Below, one piece after another: positions 1 to 7,181 of a DNA stretch of 32,711 bases (its first letter is position 1; each line of letters begins with the position of its first letter). The position numbers and the translations under genes were made by a program. The DNA comes from Yinghuangia seranimata. GTDB lineage: Bacteria > Actinomycetota > Actinomycetes > Streptomycetales > Streptomycetaceae. The notes under the pieces are model-generated. The model had not been told where the DNA came from and made no database searches. It was given only the letters and a program-made list of their open reading frames with translations. The stretch is from contig NZ_JASAOI010000070.1 in NCBI RefSeq assembly GCF_029953285.1, positions 1 to 32,711 on the forward strand, given 5' to 3'.

Positions 1-240
1 GGTCAACACATACGAAGGAGCCGCGCTCCGTCGGAGGAATAGTCCGACCAGCGCATGCGTCCTTGCTGTGACCCCCGGCCGCTGACATGGCCGGAGGATT
101 TTGTACCAAAGGAATCCCTACGAACACTGCTGTGAACCGGCCCATGATGGCCGATCCTCCGAGTGAACGCCGGGGTTGTTATTTGGCGTTGACTTTTGGC
201 ACGCTGTTGAGTTCTCAAGGAACGGACGCTTCCTTTGAGA
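1..240 (-). ncRNA. rRNA operon leader (upstream of 16S rRNA), partial
   Basis: Read on the minus strand, this stretch carries the conserved leader of an actinobacterial rRNA operon. The block at 182-225 reads TTCCTTGAGAACTCAACAG followed by CGTGCC, the well-known boxA-like antitermination and processing segment. Further on (about 1-130) come TTCCTTTG, a CAGCAAGGACGC-like segment and a GGTCGGACTATTCCTCCGAC hairpin, in the same order as in the Streptomyces 16S leader. The 16S gene itself is not in the window and should begin within some tens of bases beyond position 1. The leader RNA would base-pair with the 16S-23S spacer for RNase III processing and recruit Nus factors. This rests on recognising the conserved motif order; no RNA search was run. 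Confidence 0.88.
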
Positions 241-299
241 CCCTTTCACCGGCCTCTCCGGGCGTTTCGCTTCTTTTGTGTTTCGTTTTGTTTCTTTTC

Positions 300-520
300 T
301 TTCTGCGCTTCCAGCTTAGCACACCGTTTCCGGTCTGTTTCGCTTTCCGCTTTCGCCTTCCGAGCGGCCTTTCGGCTTTTCTTCCGGCCCCCTCAGCTTA
401 GCACACCGTTTCCGGTCTGTTTCGCTTTCGGATTTGCCTCCGGAATCCGCCTTGCGGCCTTTTCTTTCGGCGTCCCAGACTTTAGCGGATCGCATTTCGT
501 TTCACCTAATCGGCGATCCG
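300..520 (-). promoter_or_regulatory. rRNA operon promoter region with three evenly spaced promoter-like elements
   Basis: Upstream of the leader, a 36-bp sequence is repeated exactly at 312-347 and 394-429. Read on the minus strand, each copy ends in GTGCTAAGCTG, with TAAGCT (313-318 and 395-400) as a probable -10 box. A third related element has TAAAGT at 479-484. The -10-like boxes are 82 and 84 bp apart, close to eight helical turns. Good TTGACA-type -35 boxes are not evident (GAAACA at 336-341 is the best for the first copy). Tandem promoters are usual for actinomycete rrn operons, so three promoters is the natural reading, but the start sites are inferred. Confidence 0.6.
312..429. repeat. 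Exact 36-bp direct repeat in the rrn promoter region
   Basis: Positions 312-347 and 394-429 are identical over 36 bp (plus strand begins CAGCTTAGCACACCGTTTCC). The 46 bp between them is diverged but similarly T- and C-rich. The repeat contains the putative -10 box of each promoter, which suggests duplication of a promoter unit. Confidence 0.85.
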
Positions 521-803
521 AACCGCTGCCGCGTCCATCCGGGTGGATCCAGGCGCACGTAGAAGCGCGTACGAAGCGCAGAGAGCGCGTCGTACCTCGT
601 TCGTTGTACTGCGGATCCCCGCCCGCGGGACCAGCCAGCACGCGCCTCAGGCACGCGCTGTCTCAGGTCTCCCTGCTGAGCGGTGGGATGACTGTACCCA
701 GCCATTCACCTGGGAGCAAATCGAGGTTTGCTTCGGCGCGTCGCCGGCTCGGCGGATCAGGACATGTCCGTTTCAGCGGGCGGATCGCGAGCAGCGACCC
801 TTC
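521..803. other. Intergenic region between rrn promoters and the first coding gene
   Basis: No gene could be supported here. The frames that remain open lack a ribosome-binding site and recognisable protein features. The region must hold any promoter for the plus-strand gene at 804 and perhaps the far-upstream rrn control region. A small CCATCC/GGATGG-type inverted repeat lies near 535-550. Confidence 0.5.
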
Positions 804-1112
804 ATGAGGACCTACCGAAGCGCACGGTCTCACCGGGTCCACGCCGACCCGGTCGCCGCGGTGATCCGCATCGCCACCGTCGTGGTGGTCGGGATCATCG
901 TGCTGCACATCCTTCTGGTGCTGCTCGAGGCGAACCCGGGCAACAGCCTCGTCTCCACCCTGACCGACTGGGCCGACGGGCTCACGGGGTGGGCACGGGA
1001 TCTGTTCACGCCGGACAACCCGAAGGCGCGAGTCTTCGTCAACGAGGGTCTGGCGGCCGTCGTCTATGCCGTTCTCGGCGGAGCGGTGGCGCGTGCGGTG
1101 GCGCGGATCTGA
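804..1112 (+). CDS. Small two-helix membrane protein, function unknown
   Basis: 102 residues. Two hydrophobic segments are visible: residues about 19-42 (VAAVIRIATVVVVGIIVLHI...) and about 82-100 (GLAAVVYAVLGGAVARAV). Between them is a polar loop of about 40 residues with several Trp and Asp residues. The product is therefore probably an integral membrane protein with both ends on the same side. I chose the ATG at 804 because the first helix follows soon after it; the frame is open further upstream, but that part is Arg/Ser-rich and overlaps the rrn control region. No convincing Shine-Dalgarno sequence precedes the ATG. No family is recognised. It is transcribed away from the rRNA operon and precedes another unrecognised gene on the same strand. 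Confidence 0.65.
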   Translation: MRTYRSARSHRVHADPVAAVIRIATVVVVGIIVLHILLVLLEANPGNSLVSTLTDWADGLTGWARDLFTPDNPKARVFVNEGLAAVVYAVLGGAVARAVARI

Positions 1113-1172
1113 CCGCACGGCCGCGTTGGTCCCATGATGGTGTCGTTATATGACGCCGACCGGAGGACCTCA

Positions 1173-1631
1173 ATGCCGCTGCTCACGCCCGAGTCGCTCG
1201 GCGACCTGCTGGCCGAGTACGACTTCGACAACGGCTGCGTCACCAGGGTGAGCATCGAGGACCCGTTCACCCCGGGGGGTGCGGCCGCGCGGATCGTCGT
1301 GGACGCGCGCGACCGTGAGCACGGGTGGCCGTGGACGCCGATCGAGTTCCGGCTGTCCGGACTGCGCGACTACCGCCTCGAGCACGGCAAGGGCTTCTCC
1401 GGGATGCTCTATTTCGACCCCGTGGTGTCGCGGTTCCCGGACGCGACGCACGGCGACCTGCTCTACCTGGACTTCGACCCCGTCGACGGGCCCGGGCAGT
1501 ACGAGCCGGTGGACGCCGTGGACATCGTCGGCCGGTCGCAGTGCTTCTTCGCGGCCGAGCACATCGAGTGGATCGTGCTGCAGGTCGAGGACAGCCCGCG
1601 GCTCGCGGGCGGCGCCGCTACAGAGGAGTAG
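1173..1631 (+). CDS. Hypothetical actinobacterial protein, 152 aa
   Basis: The start at 1173 is supported by CGGAGGA at 1161-1167, six bases ahead; an in-frame upstream ATG at 1134 has no such site. The protein is acidic, has no signal peptide or membrane helix, and looks like a compact cytosolic alpha/beta domain. Its features include DPFTPGGAAARIVVDARD, a GWPWTPIEFRLSGL segment, a FSGMLYFDPVVSRF segment, and a GDLLYLDFDP motif. I do not recognise the family. The 3' end carries a tandem near-repeat of about 20 bp spanning the stop codon (1611-1653), so the last few residues (AATEE) come from repeat sequence. Confidence 0.7.
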   Translation: MPLLTPESLGDLLAEYDFDNGCVTRVSIEDPFTPGGAAARIVVDARDREHGWPWTPIEFRLSGLRDYRLEHGKGFSGMLYFDPVVSRFPDATHGDLLYLDFDPVDGPGQYEPVDAVDIVGRSQCFFAAEHIEWIVLQVEDSPRLAGGAATEE

Positions 1632-1841
1632 GCGCCACAGAGGAGCAGGCGCGACCCCGACGAGCACGCCCCTATCCCCTCTCTATGACCGCGCCATGAT
1701 CGGCAGATAACGCTACGGTCACAAACCTAGTCAGCCATTGGTATTGCGCCCTACGGTCATCCGGAACCCGAGCGTCCGCGCCGACCCCCGTCCCGTGTCC
1801 GGCTGCCAGAACGCTCCCCGTGACTCCGGACTGGGCCTGCC

Positions 1842-2891
1842 ATGAAGCTGAAGAACCGTTACTTCGCCGTTCCCGCCGTGCTCGGCGCGGGCGCCCTGGT
1901 GTTCTCCCTGACGGGGGCCGCCGACGCCGCGCAGCCGCAGGCGTCCGCTCCCTCTACCGCCGGCTCCTCCATCGCCGGGATGAAGATCCTGCTGAGCAAC
2001 GACGACTCCATGCAGATGGCCCGCCCCGACGGCTCGGACGGGCGCGGCCTGTACGAGGTCCGCCGCGCGCTGTGCGCGGCCGGCGCCGACGTCGTCGTCA
2101 TGGCGCCGTGGCAGTTCATGAGCGGTGCCGGCACCAGCGCGACCGGTGGCGGCGCCCTCACGGTCTCCCAGCGGACCGTGCTCCCCGCGGGCTTCGAGAA
2201 CGACTGCGCGGGCGCGCCCAGCAAGGGCGTCGTCTTCGGTGTCTGCAAGGGCGCCGCCCCGTGCACGCCCACCACGCCGAGTGCGACCCCGGCCGACACC
2301 GTGCGGCTCGGCGTCCGCGGCGGCCTGGCCGCCAAGGTCGGCTGGACGAACGGCCCCGACCTGGTGGTAACCGGCGCCAACTCGGGCCCGAACGTCGCGT
2401 CCGTGACCAACGACTCCGGCACCCTCGGCGCCGCGATCGCCGGCATCGACAACGGCAAGCCGGCCATCGCGCTGAGCGCCGGCTTCGACATGGCGGCCTT
2501 CAAGGTCACCGAGAAGACATACCGTGCGTTCGCGGACTTCCTGCCCGGCTTCGTCGGCGACCTGAAGAAGCGCAACCTGCTCACCGACAAGTACGTGACC
2601 AGCGTCAACTACCCGAACGCGGTCGACGGCGTGACGCCCAAGCCCGTGTGGACCGAGATCGGCACCGAGACGGTCGTCGCCACCAAGTACACGCTCACCG
2701 GCGACACCTTCACGATCGGCATGGGCGACTGCGCGGCCCCCGGCACCTTCTGCCGCCCGGAGGAGAAGCGCAACGCCGACTGGACCGCGCTCAACAACGG
2801 CAACATCACCGTCGCCGCGGTGACCAGCGACCGCACCTACACGGGTCTCGCCGACAAGCGCCTCGAGGTGTTCGTCCGCACCGGCTTCTGA
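1842..2891 (+). CDS. surE: Secreted SurE-type 5'/3'-nucleotidase (survival protein)
   Basis: 349 residues. SurE proteins are metal-dependent phosphatases acting on nucleoside monophosphates. All four metal ligands of the family are recognisable: D54 and D55 in ILLSNDDS, S94 in QFMSGAGTS, and N180 in VTGANSGPN, followed by the conserved SGTLGAAIAG (192-201). The N-terminus differs from ordinary SurE. Residues 1-30 form a Sec signal peptide (MKLKNRYF, then a hydrophobic core ending AADAA), followed by a Pro/Ser/Ala linker to residue 45. The enzyme should therefore work outside the cell, perhaps in phosphate or nucleoside scavenging; that role is inferred. Cys122, Cys135 and Cys141 and two further Cys near the C-terminus could form disulfides. 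Upstream spacing and the hairpin after the stop suggest a single-gene transcript. Confidence 0.85.
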   Translation: MKLKNRYFAVPAVLGAGALVFSLTGAADAAQPQASAPSTAGSSIAGMKILLSNDDSMQMARPDGSDGRGLYEVRRALCAAGADVVVMAPWQFMSGAGTSATGGGALTVSQRTVLPAGFENDCAGAPSKGVVFGVCKGAAPCTPTTPSATPADTVRLGVRGGLAAKVGWTNGPDLVVTGANSGPNVASVTNDSGTLGAAIAGIDNGKPAIALSAGFDMAAFKVTEKTYRAFADFLPGFVGDLKKRNLLTDKYVTSVNYPNAVDGVTPKPVWTEIGTETVVATKYTLTGDTFTIGMGDCAAPGTFCRPEEKRNADWTALNNGNITVAAVTSDRTYTGLADKRLEVFVRTGF

Positions 2892-2914
2892 CCGGGCCGG
2901 ACTCGGGTCGTTCC

Positions 2915-2947
2915 CCGGGCGGGGGTGCTTGCCGCGCCCCCGCCCGG
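2915..2947 (+). terminator. Hairpin terminator after the SurE-type gene
   Basis: CCGGGCGGGGG (2915-2925) and CCCCCGCCCGG (2937-2947) form a perfect 11-bp stem with an 11-nt loop, 24 bp after the stop codon. There is no following T run, which is common for actinomycete terminators. Confidence 0.6.
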
Positions 2948-2956
2948 CGGCTTGCC

Positions 2957-2962
2957 GATACT
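2957..2962 (+). promoter_or_regulatory. Putative -10 box for a leaderless start at 2970
   Basis: GATACT ends seven bases before the ATG, so transcription would begin at the start codon. No good -35 box is seen at the usual distance. Inferred from spacing alone. Confidence 0.35.
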
Positions 2963-2969
2963 TGGTCAT

Positions 2970-3839
2970 ATGGCGGAGAAGCAGCGGCGGACGCGCGGAC
3001 AGCGGGAGGCGGTCACCGCCGAGGTCGACTCCGGTTCGGCCGAGCTCACACCGGACCCCGACCGGCCGCGCGCGTGGACGCTGTCGCTCGACGGCGCGCC
3101 TCAGTCGCACGTCGACCTGGACGATCCGCGCTGGCTCGAGTTCGAGTACATCCGCCGCCTCGGCCACATCGCCGACCTGTGCGCACCGCCCGGACAGCCG
3201 CTCCAGGCGTTCCACCTCGGCGGCGGCGCGATGACCCTGCCCCGCTACATCGCGGCGACCCGGCCGCGGTCCCGGCAGCAGGTGGTCGAGATCGACGCCC
3301 GGCTGATCGCTTTCGTACGCGAGCAGCTGCCGTTCGACAAGAACGCGCACATCAGGGTTCGTAACGGGGACGCGCGCATCGTCGCGGCCAAGGCCCCCGA
3401 CGCGTTCTTCGACCTCGTCGTCGTCGACGCGTACGGCGGCTCGCAGATCCCCGCGCACCTCACCTCCGTCGAATTCGTCGTCGACGTCGCGCGCACGCTG
3501 CGCCCCGAAGGCATCTACGCCGCGAACCTCGCCGACGGCGGGCGACTGGAGTTCGTCCGCTCCCAGATCGCCACCATCGGCACGGTCTTCCCGCACCTCC
3601 TGCTGATCAGCGACCCCGCCGTCCTGCGCGGACGCCGCTTCGGCAACGTGATCGTGGCGGCCTCGCGGCGTGAGCTCCCCGTCCGCGAACTGTCCCGCCG
3701 CACCGCCTCCGACCCGTTCCCCGGCCGCGTCGAGGAAGGCACCGAACTCGACGACTTCACCGGCGGCGCCCCGGTCGTCCAGGACGCGACCGCCGAACGC
3801 TCCCCGAAGCCGCCACCGCAGGTCTTCGAGAAGCGCTGA
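2970..3839 (+). CDS. Spermidine-synthase-like SAM-binding protein
   Basis: 289 residues from the ATG at 2970. The Rossmann core of the spermidine synthase/methyltransferase fold is visible: FHLGGGAMTLPRYIA (glycine-rich loop), VVEIDARLI (acidic ribose-binding residue), VRNGDARI and DLVVVDAYGG. True aminopropyltransferases have a D-[ST]-[ST]-D-P active-site motif at the last position; here only the first Asp is kept. Polyamine synthesis is therefore doubtful, and a SAM-dependent transferase of unknown substrate is the safer reading. The C-terminal 40 residues are polar and probably disordered. No Shine-Dalgarno sequence precedes the ATG, but GATACT lies seven bases before it, the spacing expected for a leaderless transcript. 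The zinc-ribbon gene follows after 21 bp. Confidence 0.72.
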   Translation: MAEKQRRTRGQREAVTAEVDSGSAELTPDPDRPRAWTLSLDGAPQSHVDLDDPRWLEFEYIRRLGHIADLCAPPGQPLQAFHLGGGAMTLPRYIAATRPRSRQQVVEIDARLIAFVREQLPFDKNAHIRVRNGDARIVAAKAPDAFFDLVVVDAYGGSQIPAHLTSVEFVVDVARTLRPEGIYAANLADGGRLEFVRSQIATIGTVFPHLLLISDPAVLRGRRFGNVIVAASRRELPVRELSRRTASDPFPGRVEEGTELDDFTGGAPVVQDATAERSPKPPPQVFEKR

Positions 3840-3860
3840 CATCCGGCCATACTGCGGCGC

Positions 3861-4100
3861 GTGGACGAGAAGATCACATGCACCCTGTGCGGCGAGGACC
3901 GGCTGCGCCGCTACCGCGTCCCCGGGCTGCCCGAGGTGTTCTGGATGTGCCCCGAATGCGAGTCGCTCTGGCGCGAGGGCGCCGACCCGCGGGCGTCGAC
4001 GGAGGCGTACCTGAGCGTCTACCTGGAGTCCCGCGGTCTCGACCCGGCGCGAGTACGCCCGGAGCCGGTGGACGCGGACGCGTCCACCGGCTCCGATTAG
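3861..4100 (+). CDS. Small zinc-ribbon protein, 79 aa
   Basis: A GTG start gives MDEKITCTLCGED. Cys7 and Cys10 (CTLC) pair with Cys30 and Cys33 (CPEC) as a classic four-cysteine zinc ribbon, and the second knuckle is followed by ESLWREG. The remaining 40 residues are acidic and simple (STEAYLSVYLESRGLD). No catalytic features are visible; such proteins often bind nucleic acid or another protein, but the partner is unknown. CATACT sits seven bases before the GTG, matching the leaderless arrangement of the preceding gene. The last fifteen codons also encode a perfect 15-bp hairpin. Confidence 0.7.
   Translation: MDEKITCTLCGEDRLRRYRVPGLPEVFWMCPECESLWREGADPRASTEAYLSVYLESRGLDPARVRPEPVDADASTGSD
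4061..4094. terminator. Terminator hairpin inside the end of the zinc-ribbon gene
   Basis: GGAGCCGGTGGACGC (4061-4075) and GCGTCCACCGGCTCC (4080-4094) pair perfectly over 15 bp with a GGAC loop. The hairpin lies entirely within coding sequence and ends a few bases before the TAG stop. It sits between convergent genes and could stop transcription from both sides. Confidence 0.65.
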
Positions 4101-4107
4101 CGGTGCG

Positions 4108-7035
4108 TCAGTAGTAGTACGGCGTGGTCCGCTGCGTCTGCGGGCTCCACAGGATGTAGCCGTGCTGGAAGTCCTGGCGCTGTTGGCCGTCGGCGGTGCG
4201 GTACTCCTCGCTCGTCGGGTAGCCGAGTCGACCGCGTTCCGCGTCGAGCGCGACCCACTGGCTGAACATCCCGCCGCGGATGACCTGGCAGCCGGTCGCC
4301 GGGGACCAGTAGACCGAGCCGCGCTGGAAGACGGAGTAGCGGCCTACGCCGCCCGCCGTGGCGAGTTCGTCCGTCGTCGGGTAGCCGAGGAGACCGGTCT
4401 CGGCGCCGGCGGCCAGCCACCGGGCGCGGATACCGCGGTTCACGACGTGCGTGCCGGTCGACGGGCTCCAGTAGACCGACTCGTCGCCTTGGAAGTGGTT
4501 GTACCGGCCGACACCGTCGGCGCTGCCGAGCTCGTCGGTCGTCGGATAGCCCATCGGCCCGCGCTCCCAGCCGTATTCGGCCCACTTGTCGCGGATGCCG
4601 CCGTGGATCTCGTGCGCGCCGGTCGACGGACTCCAGAAGATCGAGCCGCGCTGGAAGTGGATGTAGCGCCCGACGCCGTCGGTGGACGGGATGGCGTCCA
4701 TCATGGGGTAGCCGAGGAAGCCGTGCTCCGCCCCGTACTCGGTCCACTTGGCGGCCATCGTGTTTTCGACGTACCACGCGTCGGTATTCGGGGACCAGTA
4801 GATGTAGCCGTTGGTGAACTGGATGAAGCGGCCGACGCCGTCAGCTGTGGGACGCTCCTCGAAGAGCGGGACGCCGGGACCGTCGACGCCGCCCGCCGAC
4901 TCCCACTTGTATTCGATGCGACCCCAGAGCATGAGCATCGGCGCGCCCGATTCGGTGCTCTGGTAGATCAGCGTGCCGCGCTGGAAGCTCTGGTAGGCCG
5001 GGATCCCTGGACGGGGCGAGGGAACGGTGCTGCCCTGTGGGTAGCCGAGCGTGCCGTTCTCGCTCCCGAGTTGGCGATACTTCTCAAGGAAGTCGCCCCT
5101 AATGGCGCCGGCCCAAACGCTCCACGAGTACGCGGTCCTGTTCTCGAACTCCTGCATGCTCAGCGCGCCGGTGCTGGCGGGCGGTTGGGCATTGGCCAAC
5201 GGCCTTCCCCAGGACCCGAGTTCGGCGCCGGCGGCACGGTACTCGATATAAATGGCTTGGGTGATGCTCCACGGCCCCCACGCGGGCGCCCAGAAGACGG
5301 TGTCCTTCTCGAACTTCTGCTGAATCACGTTCGCGTCGCCGCTGGGGGCCTGGTCGGCTACCGGGTACCCGAACGGGGGCTCCGCGCCGAAGCCTTGACT
5401 GCCCCAGCTGCGGAAGGCGCCGAGCAGCAGACGAGCACCGGTGCGCGGCGACCAGATGATGTCCCCGGAGGCGAAGTGGCCGACCATGCCGCTTCGCAGC
5501 GTCTCGTACGAGTAGGTGGGGCTCCCGAGGGTCTGTTTCGTCGCCGGGTCGGCGTACCTGGCATCGATCGCGGCGCGTCCCGGCTCAGCGGTGGCCTGTC
5601 CCAGCACCTTGCCGTCGGCGTCGAGGGCTTCCGCGACGAAGGCGTTCTGCACCGACGTCGCCGGGAGAGCGATCTCTGTTTCGAAGCCGGAGCGGGCGAC
5701 GGTCTTGAGGACCGTCATGTGCCGGTCGTCCGGGCCGGACCGGATCCGCCACGAGGCAACCCCCTGGCGGCCGTTCCAGCTGACGAACGCCTTCGTGGTC
5801 GTCGGGTCGGCGAAGTCGAACCCGACGTACGGGTTGCTGTCCGCGACGCTCAACGGGATACCGCCGCGAGTCGTCTCGTACTTGGCCGCGGTGGGCGCGT
5901 TGCCCGTGAACACCAATGCGCCGGACGCGTTGTACTCCGCGACGCGGCCGTTGTAGGAAAGCAGGCTGCCGCCGCCGGGAAGCACCTGGTGACGGGCGGC
6001 CAGCGGCTGGGCGGGGTCGACCGTGCCGCTCGGCTGAAGCTTCCGCTCGTACGTGGCCTTGCCGTTCGCGACGTCGATCGTCGCCACCACACCGCGCACG
6101 TGGTCGCCGGACCGGTCGACGAAGTACAGCTTCCCGTCCGCACCGATGCGGGCGTCCTCGGGCAGGGTGGGGCCGGTCTCGCCGTCCGGCGGCGCGATGG
6201 TGGCGGACTTGCTGCCGAAGGACCACGTGAGCGTCCGCGAGGCCATGTCGACGTGGTAGATGCCCGAGGTACCGCGTGCGGTGATGACGAAGCCCCGGCC
6301 GTCAGGGTCGTAGTTCAGCGAGGCGACGTCCAGGTAGTCGAACGGGTCGTCGCCGTTGCGGGTGCGCAGCGTGTCCTTGACCGGGATCGGCTTCGTGGAG
6401 TCGCCAGCCGTGGCACTGCTCCACCGGAAGGTCTCGGTGTTGGTCCTTCCGTTGATCTCCTGCGCGGTGGTCATGACCACCGGCTGGTAGAGGCCGTCGA
6501 TCTTGGTCGTGGTGCCCCACTTGTCGGTCAACAGGAGCTTCTCGCCCGTGGAGTCCGTGGTCATCCGCGGGTGCACCTCCCAGCCGCCGAGCGGACGGTG
6601 GCTCCCGGTGGTGTCGGATGTGATGTCCCAGATGTTCCTCGACCAGAAAGCGATCGCGTTCTCGCCGAGGTACTGCAGCGCCTGCGGCGCTTCGACGCCG
6701 TCGGGCTGGTTCCGGCCGATCCACACGGGCTCACCGGTGTTGTCGTACATGACCGGGCGGGTCTCGATGGTGCCGCTCGGCTGGAACGCCGTGAACAGGA
6801 CTCCGGGCGCGGTCGATGTGCCGGTGGTCGTGGCCTTGAACCTCGGGAGCCAGGGCTGGCTGCGATAGAAGGGCGAGTCCGGGGCCGCGGTCGAGGCGGC
6901 CGCGGGGGTCGCCGCGGAAGCGGTCGCCGGTGTCGCACCGGGTGCGGCGTCGGCCGGGCCGCTCAGGGCCGTCAGGCCGACGGTCATTGAAGTGACGGCG
7001 CACAGCGTCGCCGCGGCGCGTCTGAAGAGCGTCAA
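4108..7035 (-). CDS. Secreted arylsulfotransferase-like / LGFP-repeat cell-surface protein
   Basis: 975 residues from a TTG start at 7035, chosen because GGGGGA lies seven bases ahead and a clean signal peptide follows (MTLFRRAAATLCAVTSM... ending GPADA, about residue 30). Residues about 55-490 resemble the beta-propeller-like arylsulfotransferase family (PF14269 type): YLDVASLNYDPDGRGFVIT, then ARGTSGIYHVD, and later ARHQVLPGGGSLLSYNG. From my memory of the family, the motif normally has D-[WY]-x-H-x-N-S, and here His and Asn are replaced, so sulfotransferase activity is doubtful. Residues about 503-975 hold nine LGFP repeats of 53-58 residues. The best copies read LGYPTTDE, VGRY and YWSPSTG; the first three are degenerate (LGSPTYS, FGYPVAD, WGRPLAN). 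LGFP repeats occur in actinobacterial surface proteins thought to anchor to the wall. It follows the phosphonate operon but is separated by a terminator. Confidence 0.85.
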   Translation of the reverse strand: MTLFRRAAATLCAVTSMTVGLTALSGPADAAPGATPATASAATPAAASTAAPDSPFYRSQPWLPRFKATTTGTSTAPGVLFTAFQPSGTIETRPVMYDNTGEPVWIGRNQPDGVEAPQALQYLGENAIAFWSRNIWDITSDTTGSHRPLGGWEVHPRMTTDSTGEKLLLTDKWGTTTKIDGLYQPVVMTTAQEINGRTNTETFRWSSATAGDSTKPIPVKDTLRTRNGDDPFDYLDVASLNYDPDGRGFVITARGTSGIYHVDMASRTLTWSFGSKSATIAPPDGETGPTLPEDARIGADGKLYFVDRSGDHVRGVVATIDVANGKATYERKLQPSGTVDPAQPLAARHQVLPGGGSLLSYNGRVAEYNASGALVFTGNAPTAAKYETTRGGIPLSVADSNPYVGFDFADPTTTKAFVSWNGRQGVASWRIRSGPDDRHMTVLKTVARSGFETEIALPATSVQNAFVAEALDADGKVLGQATAEPGRAAIDARYADPATKQTLGSPTYSYETLRSGMVGHFASGDIIWSPRTGARLLLGAFRSWGSQGFGAEPPFGYPVADQAPSGDANVIQQKFEKDTVFWAPAWGPWSITQAIYIEYRAAGAELGSWGRPLANAQPPASTGALSMQEFENRTAYSWSVWAGAIRGDFLEKYRQLGSENGTLGYPQGSTVPSPRPGIPAYQSFQRGTLIYQSTESGAPMLMLWGRIEYKWESAGGVDGPGVPLFEERPTADGVGRFIQFTNGYIYWSPNTDAWYVENTMAAKWTEYGAEHGFLGYPMMDAIPSTDGVGRYIHFQRGSIFWSPSTGAHEIHGGIRDKWAEYGWERGPMGYPTTDELGSADGVGRYNHFQGDESVYWSPSTGTHVVNRGIRARWLAAGAETGLLGYPTTDELATAGGVGRYSVFQRGSVYWSPATGCQVIRGGMFSQWVALDAERGRLGYPTSEEYRTADGQQRQDFQHGYILWSPQTQRTTPYYY

Positions 7036-7131
7036 GTGTGAATCCCCCAACAGATCGACCGCGGCATAGGTCACGCGGGACCGTGATCGTATAGGGGGCG
7101 GATCTCCCATGAAAAGGGAAAGAGACCCTTT

Positions 7132-7154
7132 CCGGTCGGTCAACCACCGACCGG
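7132..7154 (-). terminator. Terminator of the phosphonate operon
   Basis: CCGGTCGGT (7132-7140) and ACCGACCGG (7146-7154) form a perfect 9-bp stem with a 5-nt loop, 27 bp past the stop of the last permease gene. On the minus strand it is followed by a pyrimidine-rich tract (TCTCTTTCCCTTTTC), as expected of a Rho-independent terminator. Confidence 0.65.
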
Positions 7155-7181
7155 TTGTCGGCAGTTGACGGAACGTCACGT

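Noticed and set aside
264-310. T-rich plus-strand tract as a possible intrinsic terminator
   Set aside because: No stem precedes it; on the minus strand it is the A-rich start of the rRNA leader.
87-807. Short plus-strand open frames in the first 800 bp
   Set aside because: They overlie the rRNA leader and promoters and code for Phe/Ser/Arg-rich sequence caused by the T-rich tract.
1731-3842. A 703-residue minus-strand open frame
   Set aside because: Runs opposite SurE and the SAM-binding gene; no start site or domain support.
4162-6990. A 942-residue plus-strand open frame opposite the LGFP-repeat gene
   Set aside because: It mirrors the real gene's third-codon GC bias; its protein is Arg/Gly/Val-rich with no recognisable motif, and the minus-strand gene has a signal peptide and clear repeats.
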